This document shows, in pieces, positions 34,672 through 41,674 of a DNA stretch of 64,000 bases. A program made the translations under genes and the position numbers. This DNA comes from Microbacterium pygmaeum. GTDB taxonomy: Bacteria; Actinomycetota; Actinomycetes; Actinomycetales; Microbacteriaceae. The notes below the pieces were generated by a model. It had not been told where the DNA came from, did no database searches, and was given only the letters and a program-made list of their open reading frames with translations. The stretch is taken from assembly GCF_900100885.1 (NCBI RefSeq), contig NZ_LT629692.1, positions 1,178,001 through 1,242,000 of the forward strand, written 5' to 3'. Every line of letters begins with the position of its first letter. The stretch's first letter is position 1.

Positions 34672-35147
34672 GAGACGCGCGACTCCTCGACGGTGGTGTT
34701 GTCGTCGGAGGGCAGGTGGACGTCGTTGACGTCGACGTTGACCTCGACGACCTCGAGGCCGACCAGCGACGTGATCGCAGCCGAGACTGCGGCGCGGACG
34801 TTCGCGGCCACCTCGTGCACGGGCACGGGGTACTCGACGACGATCGTGATGTCGGCGGCGGCCTGCGTCTCGCCGACCTCGACGCGGACGCCCTGGGTCA
34901 GGTCATCGGCGTTCACGACGCTGCGCAGTGCACCGAGGGCGCGGGCACCTCCGCCGCCGAGGGCGTAGACGCCGCGGACCTCGCGCGCGGCGATGCCGGC
35001 GACCTTCGCGACGACGCCGTCGGCGATCGTCGTGCGTCCTGCGGATGTCTCGACGATCGCGCCGGCAGTGGTGCCGAACGCGCGGTCCACCCGCGAGCTG
35101 GTCGCAGGAACGGTCGTCGCGGAAAGGGTCTTGTCTTCGGTAGCCAT
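34668..35147 (-). CDS. Asp23/Gls24-family envelope stress protein
   Basis: A 159-residue protein with the clear Asp23 core: 'GRTTIADGVVAKVAGIAARE', 'VRGVYALGG', 'VRVEVGETQAAADITIVVEY' and 'VEVNVDVNDVHLP'. In Staphylococcus the family member is abundant, membrane-attached through AmaP, and linked to cell-wall stress. First gene of the five-gene overlapping membrane cluster on this strand. GGAGG five bases before ATG 35147 decides the start over ATG 35159. Divergent from the sigma factor gene at 35280. Confidence 0.92.
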   Translation of the reverse strand: MATEDKTLSATTVPATSSRVDRAFGTTAGAIVETSAGRTTIADGVVAKVAGIAAREVRGVYALGGGGARALGALRSVVNADDLTQGVRVEVGETQAAADITIVVEYPVPVHEVAANVRAAVSAAITSLVGLEVVEVNVDVNDVHLPSDDNTTVEESRVS

Positions 35148-35279
35148 GGAATCCTCCATCTGTCAAGGGTCAGGCGTCACACCGAACGGTGCTGCACCGG
35201 AGCGTTATCGTCGCTCTACAGGTAAGACGCTCGTGACAGCGAAAACGTCACAAGAAAGTTCAGGGGAGTTTCCGGGGAC

Positions 35280-35855
35280 ATGACCGAACGGCCCGGCGGA
35301 CCCGGATCCGATCGCTTCCGCACCATCGCGGACGAGATCCTCGCCGAACGAGCGGCGGACGGCGATGCCGAGGCGTTCGAGGCGCTGATCCGCCGATACG
35401 GTCCGCTCATGAAGGCGTACGTTGCCCGCATCGTCGGGTCGCACGCCGCGGCGGACGACGTCCTCCAGGAGGCCTTCTACACCGCGTGGCGGAAACTGCC
35501 GGAGCTGCGCGACCCCGCCGCGGTCAAGGCCTGGCTGATGCGCATCGCCAGTAGGATCGCGTACACGCAGATCAGGCGGAGGCCGGACGACGTCGGGTTG
35601 CCGCTTGCGGAGATCACCGTTCGCGAGGATTTCCATCCCGAGAACGTCGCGGTGCGCAATGCGCAGCTCAGTGCACTTTCGGTCGCGCTGGATGCGCTGC
35701 CCGAAGACCAACGGCGGTGCTGGCTTCTGCGTGAGGTGGCCGAACTCAGTTACGACGAGATCGCTCAGGACATGGAGATCCCGAAGGCGACGGTTCGAGG
35801 CAAGCTGGCTCGCGCACGTTCGAGTATCTACGCGCAGATGGAGGGATGGCGGTGA
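35280..35855 (+). CDS. ECF-type RNA polymerase sigma factor
   Basis: A 191-residue sigma-70-family factor with region 2 ('AFEALIRRYGPLMKAYVARI', 'DDVLQEAFYTAWRKLPELRD') and region 4 ('LPEDQRRCWLLREVAELSYD', 'IPKATVRGKLARARSSI'). There is no region 3, as in ECF factors. It is divergent from the Asp23 operon (132-base gap, with a GTGAC...GTCAC repeat at 35233-35251) and overlaps a zinc-finger/Asp23-like gene by ten bases. The likely role is to drive the Asp23 genes and itself under envelope stress, held back by the overlapping protein (inference). Confidence 0.92.
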   Translation: MTERPGGPGSDRFRTIADEILAERAADGDAEAFEALIRRYGPLMKAYVARIVGSHAAADDVLQEAFYTAWRKLPELRDPAAVKAWLMRIASRIAYTQIRRRPDDVGLPLAEITVREDFHPENVAVRNAQLSALSVALDALPEDQRRCWLLREVAELSYDEIAQDMEIPKATVRGKLARARSSIYAQMEGWR

Positions 35856-36442
35856 CCGACATGACCCACCGCACGCTCGATTGCGGGAAGACGATCGAGG
35901 ACCTCAGCGACTATCTCGCCGCCGACCGGTTCCCGCGCGACCCGCACATCGAAACGTGCCCCGAGTGCCTGAACGCGCTGCAGGGACTCGCCCGCGTGTC
36001 CCAGCTGTCCCGGGACCTGCTCGCCCAGGACATCGCCGAGCAGCCGCCCATTCCGGAGAGCTGGTTCCAGGGGATCATGAGCAACATCCAGACCGAGGTG
36101 CGAGCCGGTCGCGCGCTGCCCCTGCATCACCCCGACCCGCGGGTCACGCTTTCCGTCACCGAGGGCGCGGTGCGTGCGCTGATCCGCTCCGTGGGCGATG
36201 ACATCCCGGATGTCGTCGTCGGCCGCTGCAGACTCGAAGGCGACGTCGAGAGGCCGGGAGCGCCGATCGTGGTGACCATCACGGCGAGCATCGCGTTCGG
36301 GCGGCCCATCCTGCCGGTCACCACCGCGCTGCGCACAGGGATCCTCGAAGCCCTCGCGCGTCACACCGAACTGCACGTCGAGGCGGTCGACATCTCGATC
36401 GACGATCTGCACGGGGACATCCCCGAGGAAGGGCAGCGATGA
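35846..36442 (+). CDS. Putative anti-sigma zinc-finger protein fused to an Asp23-like domain
   Basis: A 198-residue soluble protein. Its first 75 residues resemble a zinc-type anti-sigma domain: 'DCGKTIEDLSDYLAAD' then 'HIETCPECLNAL', that is C...HxxxCxxC. From about residue 95 on, 'VTLSVTEGAVRALIRS', 'VVVTITASIAFGRPILPVTT' and 'VEAVDISIDDLHGDIP' follow the beta-rich pattern of Asp23/Gls24 proteins. Its start overlaps the ECF sigma gene by ten bases, so the two are coupled. I infer that it binds the sigma factor and links its release to the Asp23 complex. I know of no named family with this architecture. Confidence 0.7.
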   Translation: MAVTDMTHRTLDCGKTIEDLSDYLAADRFPRDPHIETCPECLNALQGLARVSQLSRDLLAQDIAEQPPIPESWFQGIMSNIQTEVRAGRALPLHHPDPRVTLSVTEGAVRALIRSVGDDIPDVVVGRCRLEGDVERPGAPIVVTITASIAFGRPILPVTTALRTGILEALARHTELHVEAVDISIDDLHGDIPEEGQR

Positions 36443-36858
36443 CGAGCCTCACCCCTACACCTGATCGGGATTCCGGCCCGGGCGCGGCCTTCGATGCCAC
36501 GGCTGCAGCAGCAGTGGACGTCGAGGTGGATGTCGTCGTCGACGTCGACGGGATCCTGGAGACGGCGTTGACGACAGCCGTGTACGACGTCCACGGGGTC
36601 ACAGACGTGTTCGCCGCCGGAGGCTCGATCGCGCAGCTGCCGCAGATCGTCGGCGCCGTGTTCGCGCACGACCTGGATCGGCTGAATCGCGTGCGTGTCG
36701 TCTCCGCAGACGATGGGACCACGGTGGTCACCCGGATCGGCGTGGCGCGCTCCGCGAGCACTCCCGAGGCGGCGCGCGAGGTCGCTGACGCGCTTCTGGC
36801 CGCCGTCCCCGAAGGCGACGGGGCGACGGTCTCGGTGCAGGTCTCGCGGATCTCCTGA
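36439..36858 (+). CDS. Asp23-locus hypothetical protein
   Basis: A 139-residue soluble protein, rich in Val, Asp and Ala. 'VDVDGILETALTTAVYDVHG' and 'VRVVSADDGTTVVTRIGVAR' suggest an alpha/beta domain related in style to the neighbouring Asp23-like proteins, but I cannot assign a family. ATG at 36439 overlaps the upstream stop by four bases, so it is the third gene of the sigma-factor operon. Confidence 0.7.
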   Translation: MTSLTPTPDRDSGPGAAFDATAAAAVDVEVDVVVDVDGILETALTTAVYDVHGVTDVFAAGGSIAQLPQIVGAVFAHDLDRLNRVRVVSADDGTTVVTRIGVARSASTPEAAREVADALLAAVPEGDGATVSVQVSRIS

Positions 36859-37001
36859 TACCGGCCGCCGGATCGTCTTCTTGCCGAACTGCGCGCTGCG
36901 TCGGGACACACTGCGTCGTCCGAGAGGTCGAGGGCAGGCATCCTGATCGCTGTTGACTCGAATCCATAGGCAGTCTGCGAGAAGCGGCGTAACCTAGCCG
37001 G

Positions 37002-38690
37002 ATGAGCGCATACGTCTCTGCGTTCGAGCTGTTCTCCATCGGCATCGGACCCTCGAGCTCGCACACGGTCGGTCCCATGCGGGCCGCCCGGGATTTCGCG
37101 GCTCGTCTCCGCTCGGCGGGGCTCCTCGAGGATGTCGCACGAGTCACGTGCACCCTCTACGGATCGCTCGGCGCCACCGGCATCGGCCACGGCACACCCG
37201 ACGCGGTGGTCGCGGGCCTGCAAGGGCTGGATCCGGAGACGGTGGAACCGGATGCTGTCCGCTCGGCGTGGACCGACTGGCCGAGGGGCCGAGAGCTGGC
37301 GCTGGACGGGTCGCACGCCGTGTCGTTCCAGAAATCCGATGTCGTCTTCGCGCCGCGGACGCGGCTTCCCGCACACCCGAACGCCATGACCCTGGAGGCG
37401 TGGTCGAGCCCACGGCCACCGGTCGATCCGGAGGTGGCGCGGCTCGCGGCCGCCGGGATCCGCAGCACCGGGCGTGGTTCGGTGCAGCGCCCGGTTCCTG
37501 GGCGGGCCTCGGTCGGTGATTCGGACTCGGTCGGTGAGCCGGACTCGGGCGGTGAGCCGGCCGCGGTCTCTGAGCCCGCCGAAGGGTCGCGCCCGGACGG
37601 ACTCCTCCTCCGCGAGACGTACTACTCCGTCGGCGGAGGCTTCATCCGACGCGAGGGGGCGGGTGACTCACGCGCCGGCTTCGGGCCCGCCGCCGACCCG
37701 GACTACCCGCTTCCGTTCGACAGCGCGCAGGAGCTGCTCGAGATCTGCGACGAGCGCGGCATCACGATCGCCGAGGCCGCGCGCACGAACGAGGAGGCGC
37801 TCCGAGATCCCGAGGAGATCGCCGCGGGGCTCGACCGGATCTGGGACGCGATGGCCGCGTGCGTCGACGCGGGAATGCAGGCAACGGGTGTCCTGCCCGG
37901 GCTGCTGGCGGTCAAACGCCGCGCCGGCGCGATGCGCGAGCAGCTCGAAGCGGCAGAGGCCGACGGTCACCGCGAGCTGCCGGGGGAATGGCTCGCGGCG
38001 TTCGCGCTCGCCGTCAACGAGGAGAACGCGGCCGGAGGCCGGGTGGTCACGGCTCCGACGAACGGTGCTGCCGGCATCCTTCCCGCAGTCGCCATGTACT
38101 GGTGGCGCTTCCTCGCCGACTCCGGCCTCGGTGCGGGCAACGCGGTCACGCCCTACGGTGAGCTCGTCGGCAGCGCGCTCATCGGATTCCACGCTCCCAT
38201 TCCGGAGCTCGTCGAGGGGTCGCCCGCGGCGATCGCGGAGGCGAACCGGCGGCGGGGCATCCGTCGCTTCCTCCTGACCGCCACCGCGCTGGGGTCGCTG
38301 TTCAAGGCGAACGCCTCGATCTCGGGCGCCGAAGGTGGCTGCCAGGCCGAAGTCGGCTCGGCGTGTGCGATGGCGGCGGGCGGGCTCACCGCGGTCATGG
38401 GCGGGACGAACCGCCAGATCGAGAACGCCGCCGAGATCGCGATGGAGCACCACCTCGGCCTGACCTGCGACCCGGTCGGCGGGCTCGTGCAGATCCCGTG
38501 CATCGAGCGCAACGCGATCGCCGCCTCGACCGCCGTGACCGCTGCGCGCCTGGCGCTCCGCGGCGACGGGAGCCACTACGTCTCGCTGGACGCCGTCGTG
38601 GAGACGATGCGTCAGACCGGCATCGACATGTCGACGAAGTACAAGGAGACCAGCGAGGGCGGTCTCGCGGTGAACGTCATCGAGTGCTGA
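37002..38690 (+). CDS. sdaA: L-serine ammonia-lyase (iron-sulfur type, single chain)
   Basis: A 562-residue enzyme converting L-serine to pyruvate and ammonia. N-terminal beta domain: 'ELFSIGIGPSSSHTVGPMRA'. C-terminal alpha domain with the cluster-binding cysteines in 'SGAEGGCQAEVGSACAMAAG' and 'HHLGLTCDPVGGLVQIPCIE'. Most single-chain relatives are about 455-475 residues; the extra length is a hydrophilic insert at residues about 160-205 built from short GD/GEP-type repeats ('GDSDSVGEPDSGGEP'). TAACCT lies exactly six bases before the ATG, so a leaderless transcript is likely. The first palindromic repeat array starts 14 bases after the stop. Confidence 0.95.
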   Translation: MSAYVSAFELFSIGIGPSSSHTVGPMRAARDFAARLRSAGLLEDVARVTCTLYGSLGATGIGHGTPDAVVAGLQGLDPETVEPDAVRSAWTDWPRGRELALDGSHAVSFQKSDVVFAPRTRLPAHPNAMTLEAWSSPRPPVDPEVARLAAAGIRSTGRGSVQRPVPGRASVGDSDSVGEPDSGGEPAAVSEPAEGSRPDGLLLRETYYSVGGGFIRREGAGDSRAGFGPAADPDYPLPFDSAQELLEICDERGITIAEAARTNEEALRDPEEIAAGLDRIWDAMAACVDAGMQATGVLPGLLAVKRRAGAMREQLEAAEADGHRELPGEWLAAFALAVNEENAAGGRVVTAPTNGAAGILPAVAMYWWRFLADSGLGAGNAVTPYGELVGSALIGFHAPIPELVEGSPAAIAEANRRRGIRRFLLTATALGSLFKANASISGAEGGCQAEVGSACAMAAGGLTAVMGGTNRQIENAAEIAMEHHLGLTCDPVGGLVQIPCIERNAIAASTAVTAARLALRGDGSHYVSLDAVVETMRQTGIDMSTKYKETSEGGLAVNVIEC

Positions 38691-38704
38691 TCCCCTCGCG
38701 CGCA

Positions 38705-39047
38705 GGTGTCAGGTTCTGCGGCCTCGTGGCGCCTGACGTCGCGCGAGCTGCCACCTCGTGGTGGCTCGGCGACCCGAGGTGTCAGGTTCTGCGGCCTCGC
38801 GGCGCCTGACGCCGCACGCACTGCCACCTCGTGGTGGCTTGGCGACCCTAGGTGTCAGGTTCTGCGGCCTCGCGGCGCCTGACGCCGCACGCACTGCCAC
38901 CTCGTGGTGGCTTGGCGACCCGAGGTGGCAGTTCCTGCGGCCTCGCGGCGCCTGACGTCGCGCGAGCTGCCACCTCGTGGTGGCTTGGCGACCCGAGGTG
39001 GCAGCTCGTGCGAGTTCAGCCGGGCTGAGTGTGCACGAACTGCCACC
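38705..39047. repeat. Palindromic repeat array 1 (five 51-bp units)
   Basis: Five 51-base units start at 38705, 38778, 38851, 38924 and 38997, spaced every 73 bases with 22-base spacers. Each begins GGTGKCAG and ends CTGCCACC (in the first unit preceded by GCGCGAG), so each can fold into an imperfect hairpin of about 18-base arms, with a second pairing TGCGGC/GCCGCA inside. The spacer start adds a perfect GCCACC-TCGT-GGTGGC. Units 1-4 are nearly identical and the fifth is diverged. The last unit ends 10 bases before the stop codon of the nuclease gene on the other strand. Confidence 0.93.
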
Positions 39048-39057
39048 ACGAGACAAG

Positions 39058-40050
39058 TCACCCGTGCTGCCAGCCGCGCCGAGCGAGCGCGCTCCGGACG
39101 ATGGGGACGGCCCGCGGCTGTGCGCCCCGGATGTGTCCGGAGGTGAGGCGGATGACCTCCCACCCCTCGGCGACGTATGCCGCGTGCTTCTCGATGTCGC
39201 GGTTCCACTGGTCGCGGCTCGTGCGGTGGTGGTCGCCCTCGATCTCGACGACCACGCGCCACTGGTCATAGACGATCTCGGTGATCCCGATCCGGAACCC
39301 GTGCGCATCGAAGATCTCCACGTCGAGCTGGGGGTCCGGCAAGCCCGCCGCCGCCGCATCGAGGCGATAGTCCGTCTCCAGGGGTGACGCGCTGCCCACG
39401 CGGATGAGTTCGAGCGCTTCGCGCAATCTCGCCGCGCCCGGACGCGACCCGGCATCGACGGCGGCCCGCAGCTGATCGAGCGTTGCGCGTTGCTCACGCG
39501 GCTGCCGTCGTCCTCGGTCGTCACGCGGAACGCGAACGAACGCATCGCCGAGACGGACCAGATCCCTGACGCTCATCTCCGCACCGAGCATCGCCCACGT
39601 CGAGCCGGGACTGGTGACGCGCAGGCCGAGGTGCTCACGCGTCGACGCGAGTGCGACTGCCACTTTGCGCCCTCGGATGCCCTCCCGTCGAGGAGCCCGT
39701 GCAGGCGCGAAGACGCCCACCTCGAGGTCGCCGGCGTGATCGATCGGAGCGTCATAGAGCACGGCGGCCGTCCGTCCGGTGAAGAACGCGTGGTGTGCCA
39801 TGATCGCGTCGTACTCGCGCGCCCTGGTGAGCACGGCGCTGCGAAGTGCGCGATCCCGTGCGAGGGGTGCATCGTCGAGGATCGGCGGACACGCGGTTGG
39901 CTGGGACTCGACAACCGTCCGGACGCCGCGAAAAGGGATCCGGAGGTCCTTAGCGCGCAGCCGGCCTGGACTGACACCGGCTCGCTGCGCGTCGGCGCAG
40001 GTGAAGGTGCGACCGAGCTCGGAAGGCAAGGGAGCGGCAGGCGTCGGCAT
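39058..40050 (-). CDS. Vsr/DUF559-fold endonuclease-like protein with AbiEi-like N-terminus
   Basis: A 330-residue protein. The N-terminal part ('TCADAQRAGVSPGRLRAKDL', 'FRGVRTV') has the helix-turn-helix style of AbiEi-type antitoxin N-domains. The C-terminal 100 residues look like the restriction-endonuclease-like Vsr/DUF559 fold: 'ITEIVYDQWRVVVEIEGDHH' (Glu271, Asp273, His274), then a W...E helix and 'EGWEVIRLTSGHI'. DNA cleavage or binding is therefore possible, but no activity is shown. It is flanked on both sides by arrays of the same 51-bp palindrome. Start ATG at 40050 has only a weak ribosome site; longer in-frame starts run into array 2 and are rejected. Confidence 0.75.
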   Translation of the reverse strand: MPTPAAPLPSELGRTFTCADAQRAGVSPGRLRAKDLRIPFRGVRTVVESQPTACPPILDDAPLARDRALRSAVLTRAREYDAIMAHHAFFTGRTAAVLYDAPIDHAGDLEVGVFAPARAPRREGIRGRKVAVALASTREHLGLRVTSPGSTWAMLGAEMSVRDLVRLGDAFVRVPRDDRGRRQPREQRATLDQLRAAVDAGSRPGAARLREALELIRVGSASPLETDYRLDAAAAGLPDPQLDVEIFDAHGFRIGITEIVYDQWRVVVEIEGDHHRTSRDQWNRDIEKHAAYVAEGWEVIRLTSGHIRGAQPRAVPIVRSALARRGWQHG

Positions 40051-40157
40051 CCGCTCACGGTCCTCGCCCTGGTCACCGTGCGGCGCGCGCCAGTGCAGAT
40101 CTGTGCAGGGATCGGCCTCATGCCTGCGTGTGGAGGAACCTGCCCTGGGCCACGCGC

Positions 40158-40609
40158 GGTGGCAAATTTCAGCGGTGTCGAGCCCTCTGAGGCCGCACGA
40201 ACTGCCACCTCGCGAGGAACGCAGTCCGCGGGGGTGGCAGGTTCTGTGGCCTCGAGCATCGTGACTCCGCAAGAGCGGCCACCTCTGAGAAGGGCAGCAC
40301 TCGAGGGTGGCAGGTTGTGCGGCCTCAGGCTCTGCGAGCCCGCACGAACTGCCACCTCGTGCGGAGGCCGGCTCGTGAGGAGACCGGTCCGCGGGGGTGG
40401 CAGGTTCTGTGGCGTCAGGCTCTGCGAGCCCGCACGAACTGCCACCTCGTGCGGAGGCCGGCTCGTGAGGAGACCGGTCCGCGGGGTGGCAGGTTCTATG
40501 GCCTCAGGCTCTGCGAGCCCGCACGAACTGCCACCTCGTGCGGAGGCCGGCTCGTGGGGGTGGCAGGTTCTGCAGCCTCGAGCCGCACGAGCCCGCACTT
40601 GCTGCCACC
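40158..40609. repeat. Palindromic repeat array 2 (six 51-52-bp units)
   Basis: Units start at 40158, 40233, 40306, 40396, 40485 and 40559; each runs from GGTGGCA to CTGCCACC or GGCCACC and is 51 bases long (the first 52). Spacers are 23, 22, 39, 38 and 23 bases, and the two long ones are almost identical. Units 2-4 carry an inner perfect hairpin GGCTC-TGC-GAGCC. The outer arms match those of array 1, so both belong to one family. The array fills most of the 653-base gap between the nuclease gene and tetR; the remaining 107 bases before it (40051-40157) and 94 bases after it hold nothing else I can recognise apart from the tetR promoter. Confidence 0.93.
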
Positions 40610-40703
40610 TCACGCGAGCCTCTGTTCGCCAGGGGACCGATCCGCGAGGGTCGAGGAGAGCGGATGCCGCTGCCCGCCGATCGGCCAGGTCTAGGCTGAC
40701 CGC

Positions 40704-41312
40704 ATGCCGGAGTACGCCGTCCCCACGCCGAAACGGCGCCGCGGGCGACCCAGGGCCGGCGAGGCCGGCGGGCGCGAGCGCATCATCGCCGCGGCGATCG
40801 ACGAGTTCGGCGAACTCGGCTACGACGGGTCGACCACGCGCGGGATCGCCGCCCGCGCCGGGGTCGACGCGGCGCTCGTGCACCACTACTTCGGCACCAA
40901 GGCGGATCTGTTCGCCGAGACGATCGGGGCGCCGATGCGCCCCGACGTCGACATCCCTGCGCTCCTGGAGGGTTCCGTCGACGGCATGGGCGAGCGCGTC
41001 GTGCGCTACGTGCTGGAGGCGTGGGAGAAGCCCGAGACGCGCAAGCGCGGCATCCTGCTGATGCGCACCGGCCTCGGCAATCGCCTCACCACGCCCCTGC
41101 TCGCCGGCTTCCTGCAGCGCGAGTTGTTCGCGCGGATCGCTGCGCGCCTCGACACGCCGGACGCCGAGCTGCGGGCGAGCCTCGTGGCCAGCCAGGTCGC
41201 AGGACTGCTGATCGCGCGCTACCTCCTGCAGCTTCCCGCACTCGCCGACGCGAGCGTCGAAGACCTCGTGGCGCGCGTCGGACCCACGGTGCAGAGTTAT
41301 CTCACGGACTGA
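40704..41312 (+). CDS. TetR/AcrR-family transcriptional regulator
   Basis: A 202-residue repressor with a basic start 'TPKRRRGRPRAGEAGGRERI', then the helix-turn-helix ('FGELGYDGSTTRGIAARAGV', 'LVHHYFGTKADLF') and a C-terminal domain of the TetR_C type. TAGGCT lies exactly six bases before the ATG, so it is probably leaderless. Downstream on the same strand are a DUF4287 gene and an ABC exporter; it may regulate the exporter through the palindrome at 41647, but that is not proven. Confidence 0.9.
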   Translation: MPEYAVPTPKRRRGRPRAGEAGGRERIIAAAIDEFGELGYDGSTTRGIAARAGVDAALVHHYFGTKADLFAETIGAPMRPDVDIPALLEGSVDGMGERVVRYVLEAWEKPETRKRGILLMRTGLGNRLTTPLLAGFLQRELFARIAARLDTPDAELRASLVASQVAGLLIARYLLQLPALADASVEDLVARVGPTVQSYLTD

Positions 41313-41337
41313 TCCGAGGTCCGGGGAAGGAGAGTGG

Positions 41338-41619
41338 ATGTCGTTCCAGGCGTACCTCGACAACATCGAGGACAAGACCGGGCTGACGCCCCGCCAGTTC
41401 ATCGACCTCGCCGGGGAGAAGGGCTTCGGCCCTGGCACCAAGTCGGGCGAGATCGTGTCCTGGCTCGCGGAGGACTACGGCCTCGGCCGCGGTCACGCGA
41501 TGGCGCTCGTGCACGTCATCACGAAGGGCGACGCGAAACACGTCGGCACCGGCACCGCGCACAGCGATGCGTCCGACACGCTCTGGCTCGACGGCAAGGC
41601 GAGCAATCCCGACCGCTGA
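41338..41619 (+). CDS. DUF4287-domain protein
   Basis: A 93-residue soluble protein: 'MSFQAYLDNIEDKTGLTPRQ', 'FIDLAGEKGF', 'EIVSWLAEDYGLGRGHAMAL'. This matches the DUF4287 family of small helical proteins of unknown function. GGAAGGAG lies 6 bases before the ATG at 41338. It stands 25 bases after tetR, so the two may share a transcript. Confidence 0.88.
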   Translation: MSFQAYLDNIEDKTGLTPRQFIDLAGEKGFGPGTKSGEIVSWLAEDYGLGRGHAMALVHVITKGDAKHVGTGTAHSDASDTLWLDGKASNPDR

Positions 41620-41623
41620 GGTC

Positions 41624-41674
41624 TTGACCGGGCCGCGTCCGGAGGAGCATTATTCATCACATGATGAATAATGC
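41624..41674 (+). promoter_or_regulatory. Promoter and 28-bp palindromic operator of the ABC exporter
   Basis: TTGACC (41624-41629), an 18-base spacer and CATTAT (41648-41653) place transcription at or next to the ATG at 41661. Over the -10 and the start codon lies a perfect inverted repeat: GCATTATTCATCA (41647-41659) and TGATGAATAATGC (41662-41674) with two bases between. A dimeric repressor bound there would block the promoter. It is AT-rich, unlike the surrounding DNA. TetR (40704) and MarR (43642, minus) are both candidate binders. Confidence 0.75.

Noticed and set aside
39058..40050. IS element or RAYT transposase between repeats
   Set aside because: The protein lacks the HUH motif of RAYTs and the DDE pattern of common transposases, and no terminal repeats with target duplications were found; only the layout is similar.
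38705..40609. CRISPR array
   Set aside because: The repeated units are themselves long palindromes, spacers are similar to each other and of uneven length, and no cas genes are present.
39490..41061. Long open frames running through the repeat array and over the nuclease gene
   Set aside because: They are products of GC-rich sequence without stop codons, read repetitive or antisense sequence and show no protein family pattern.
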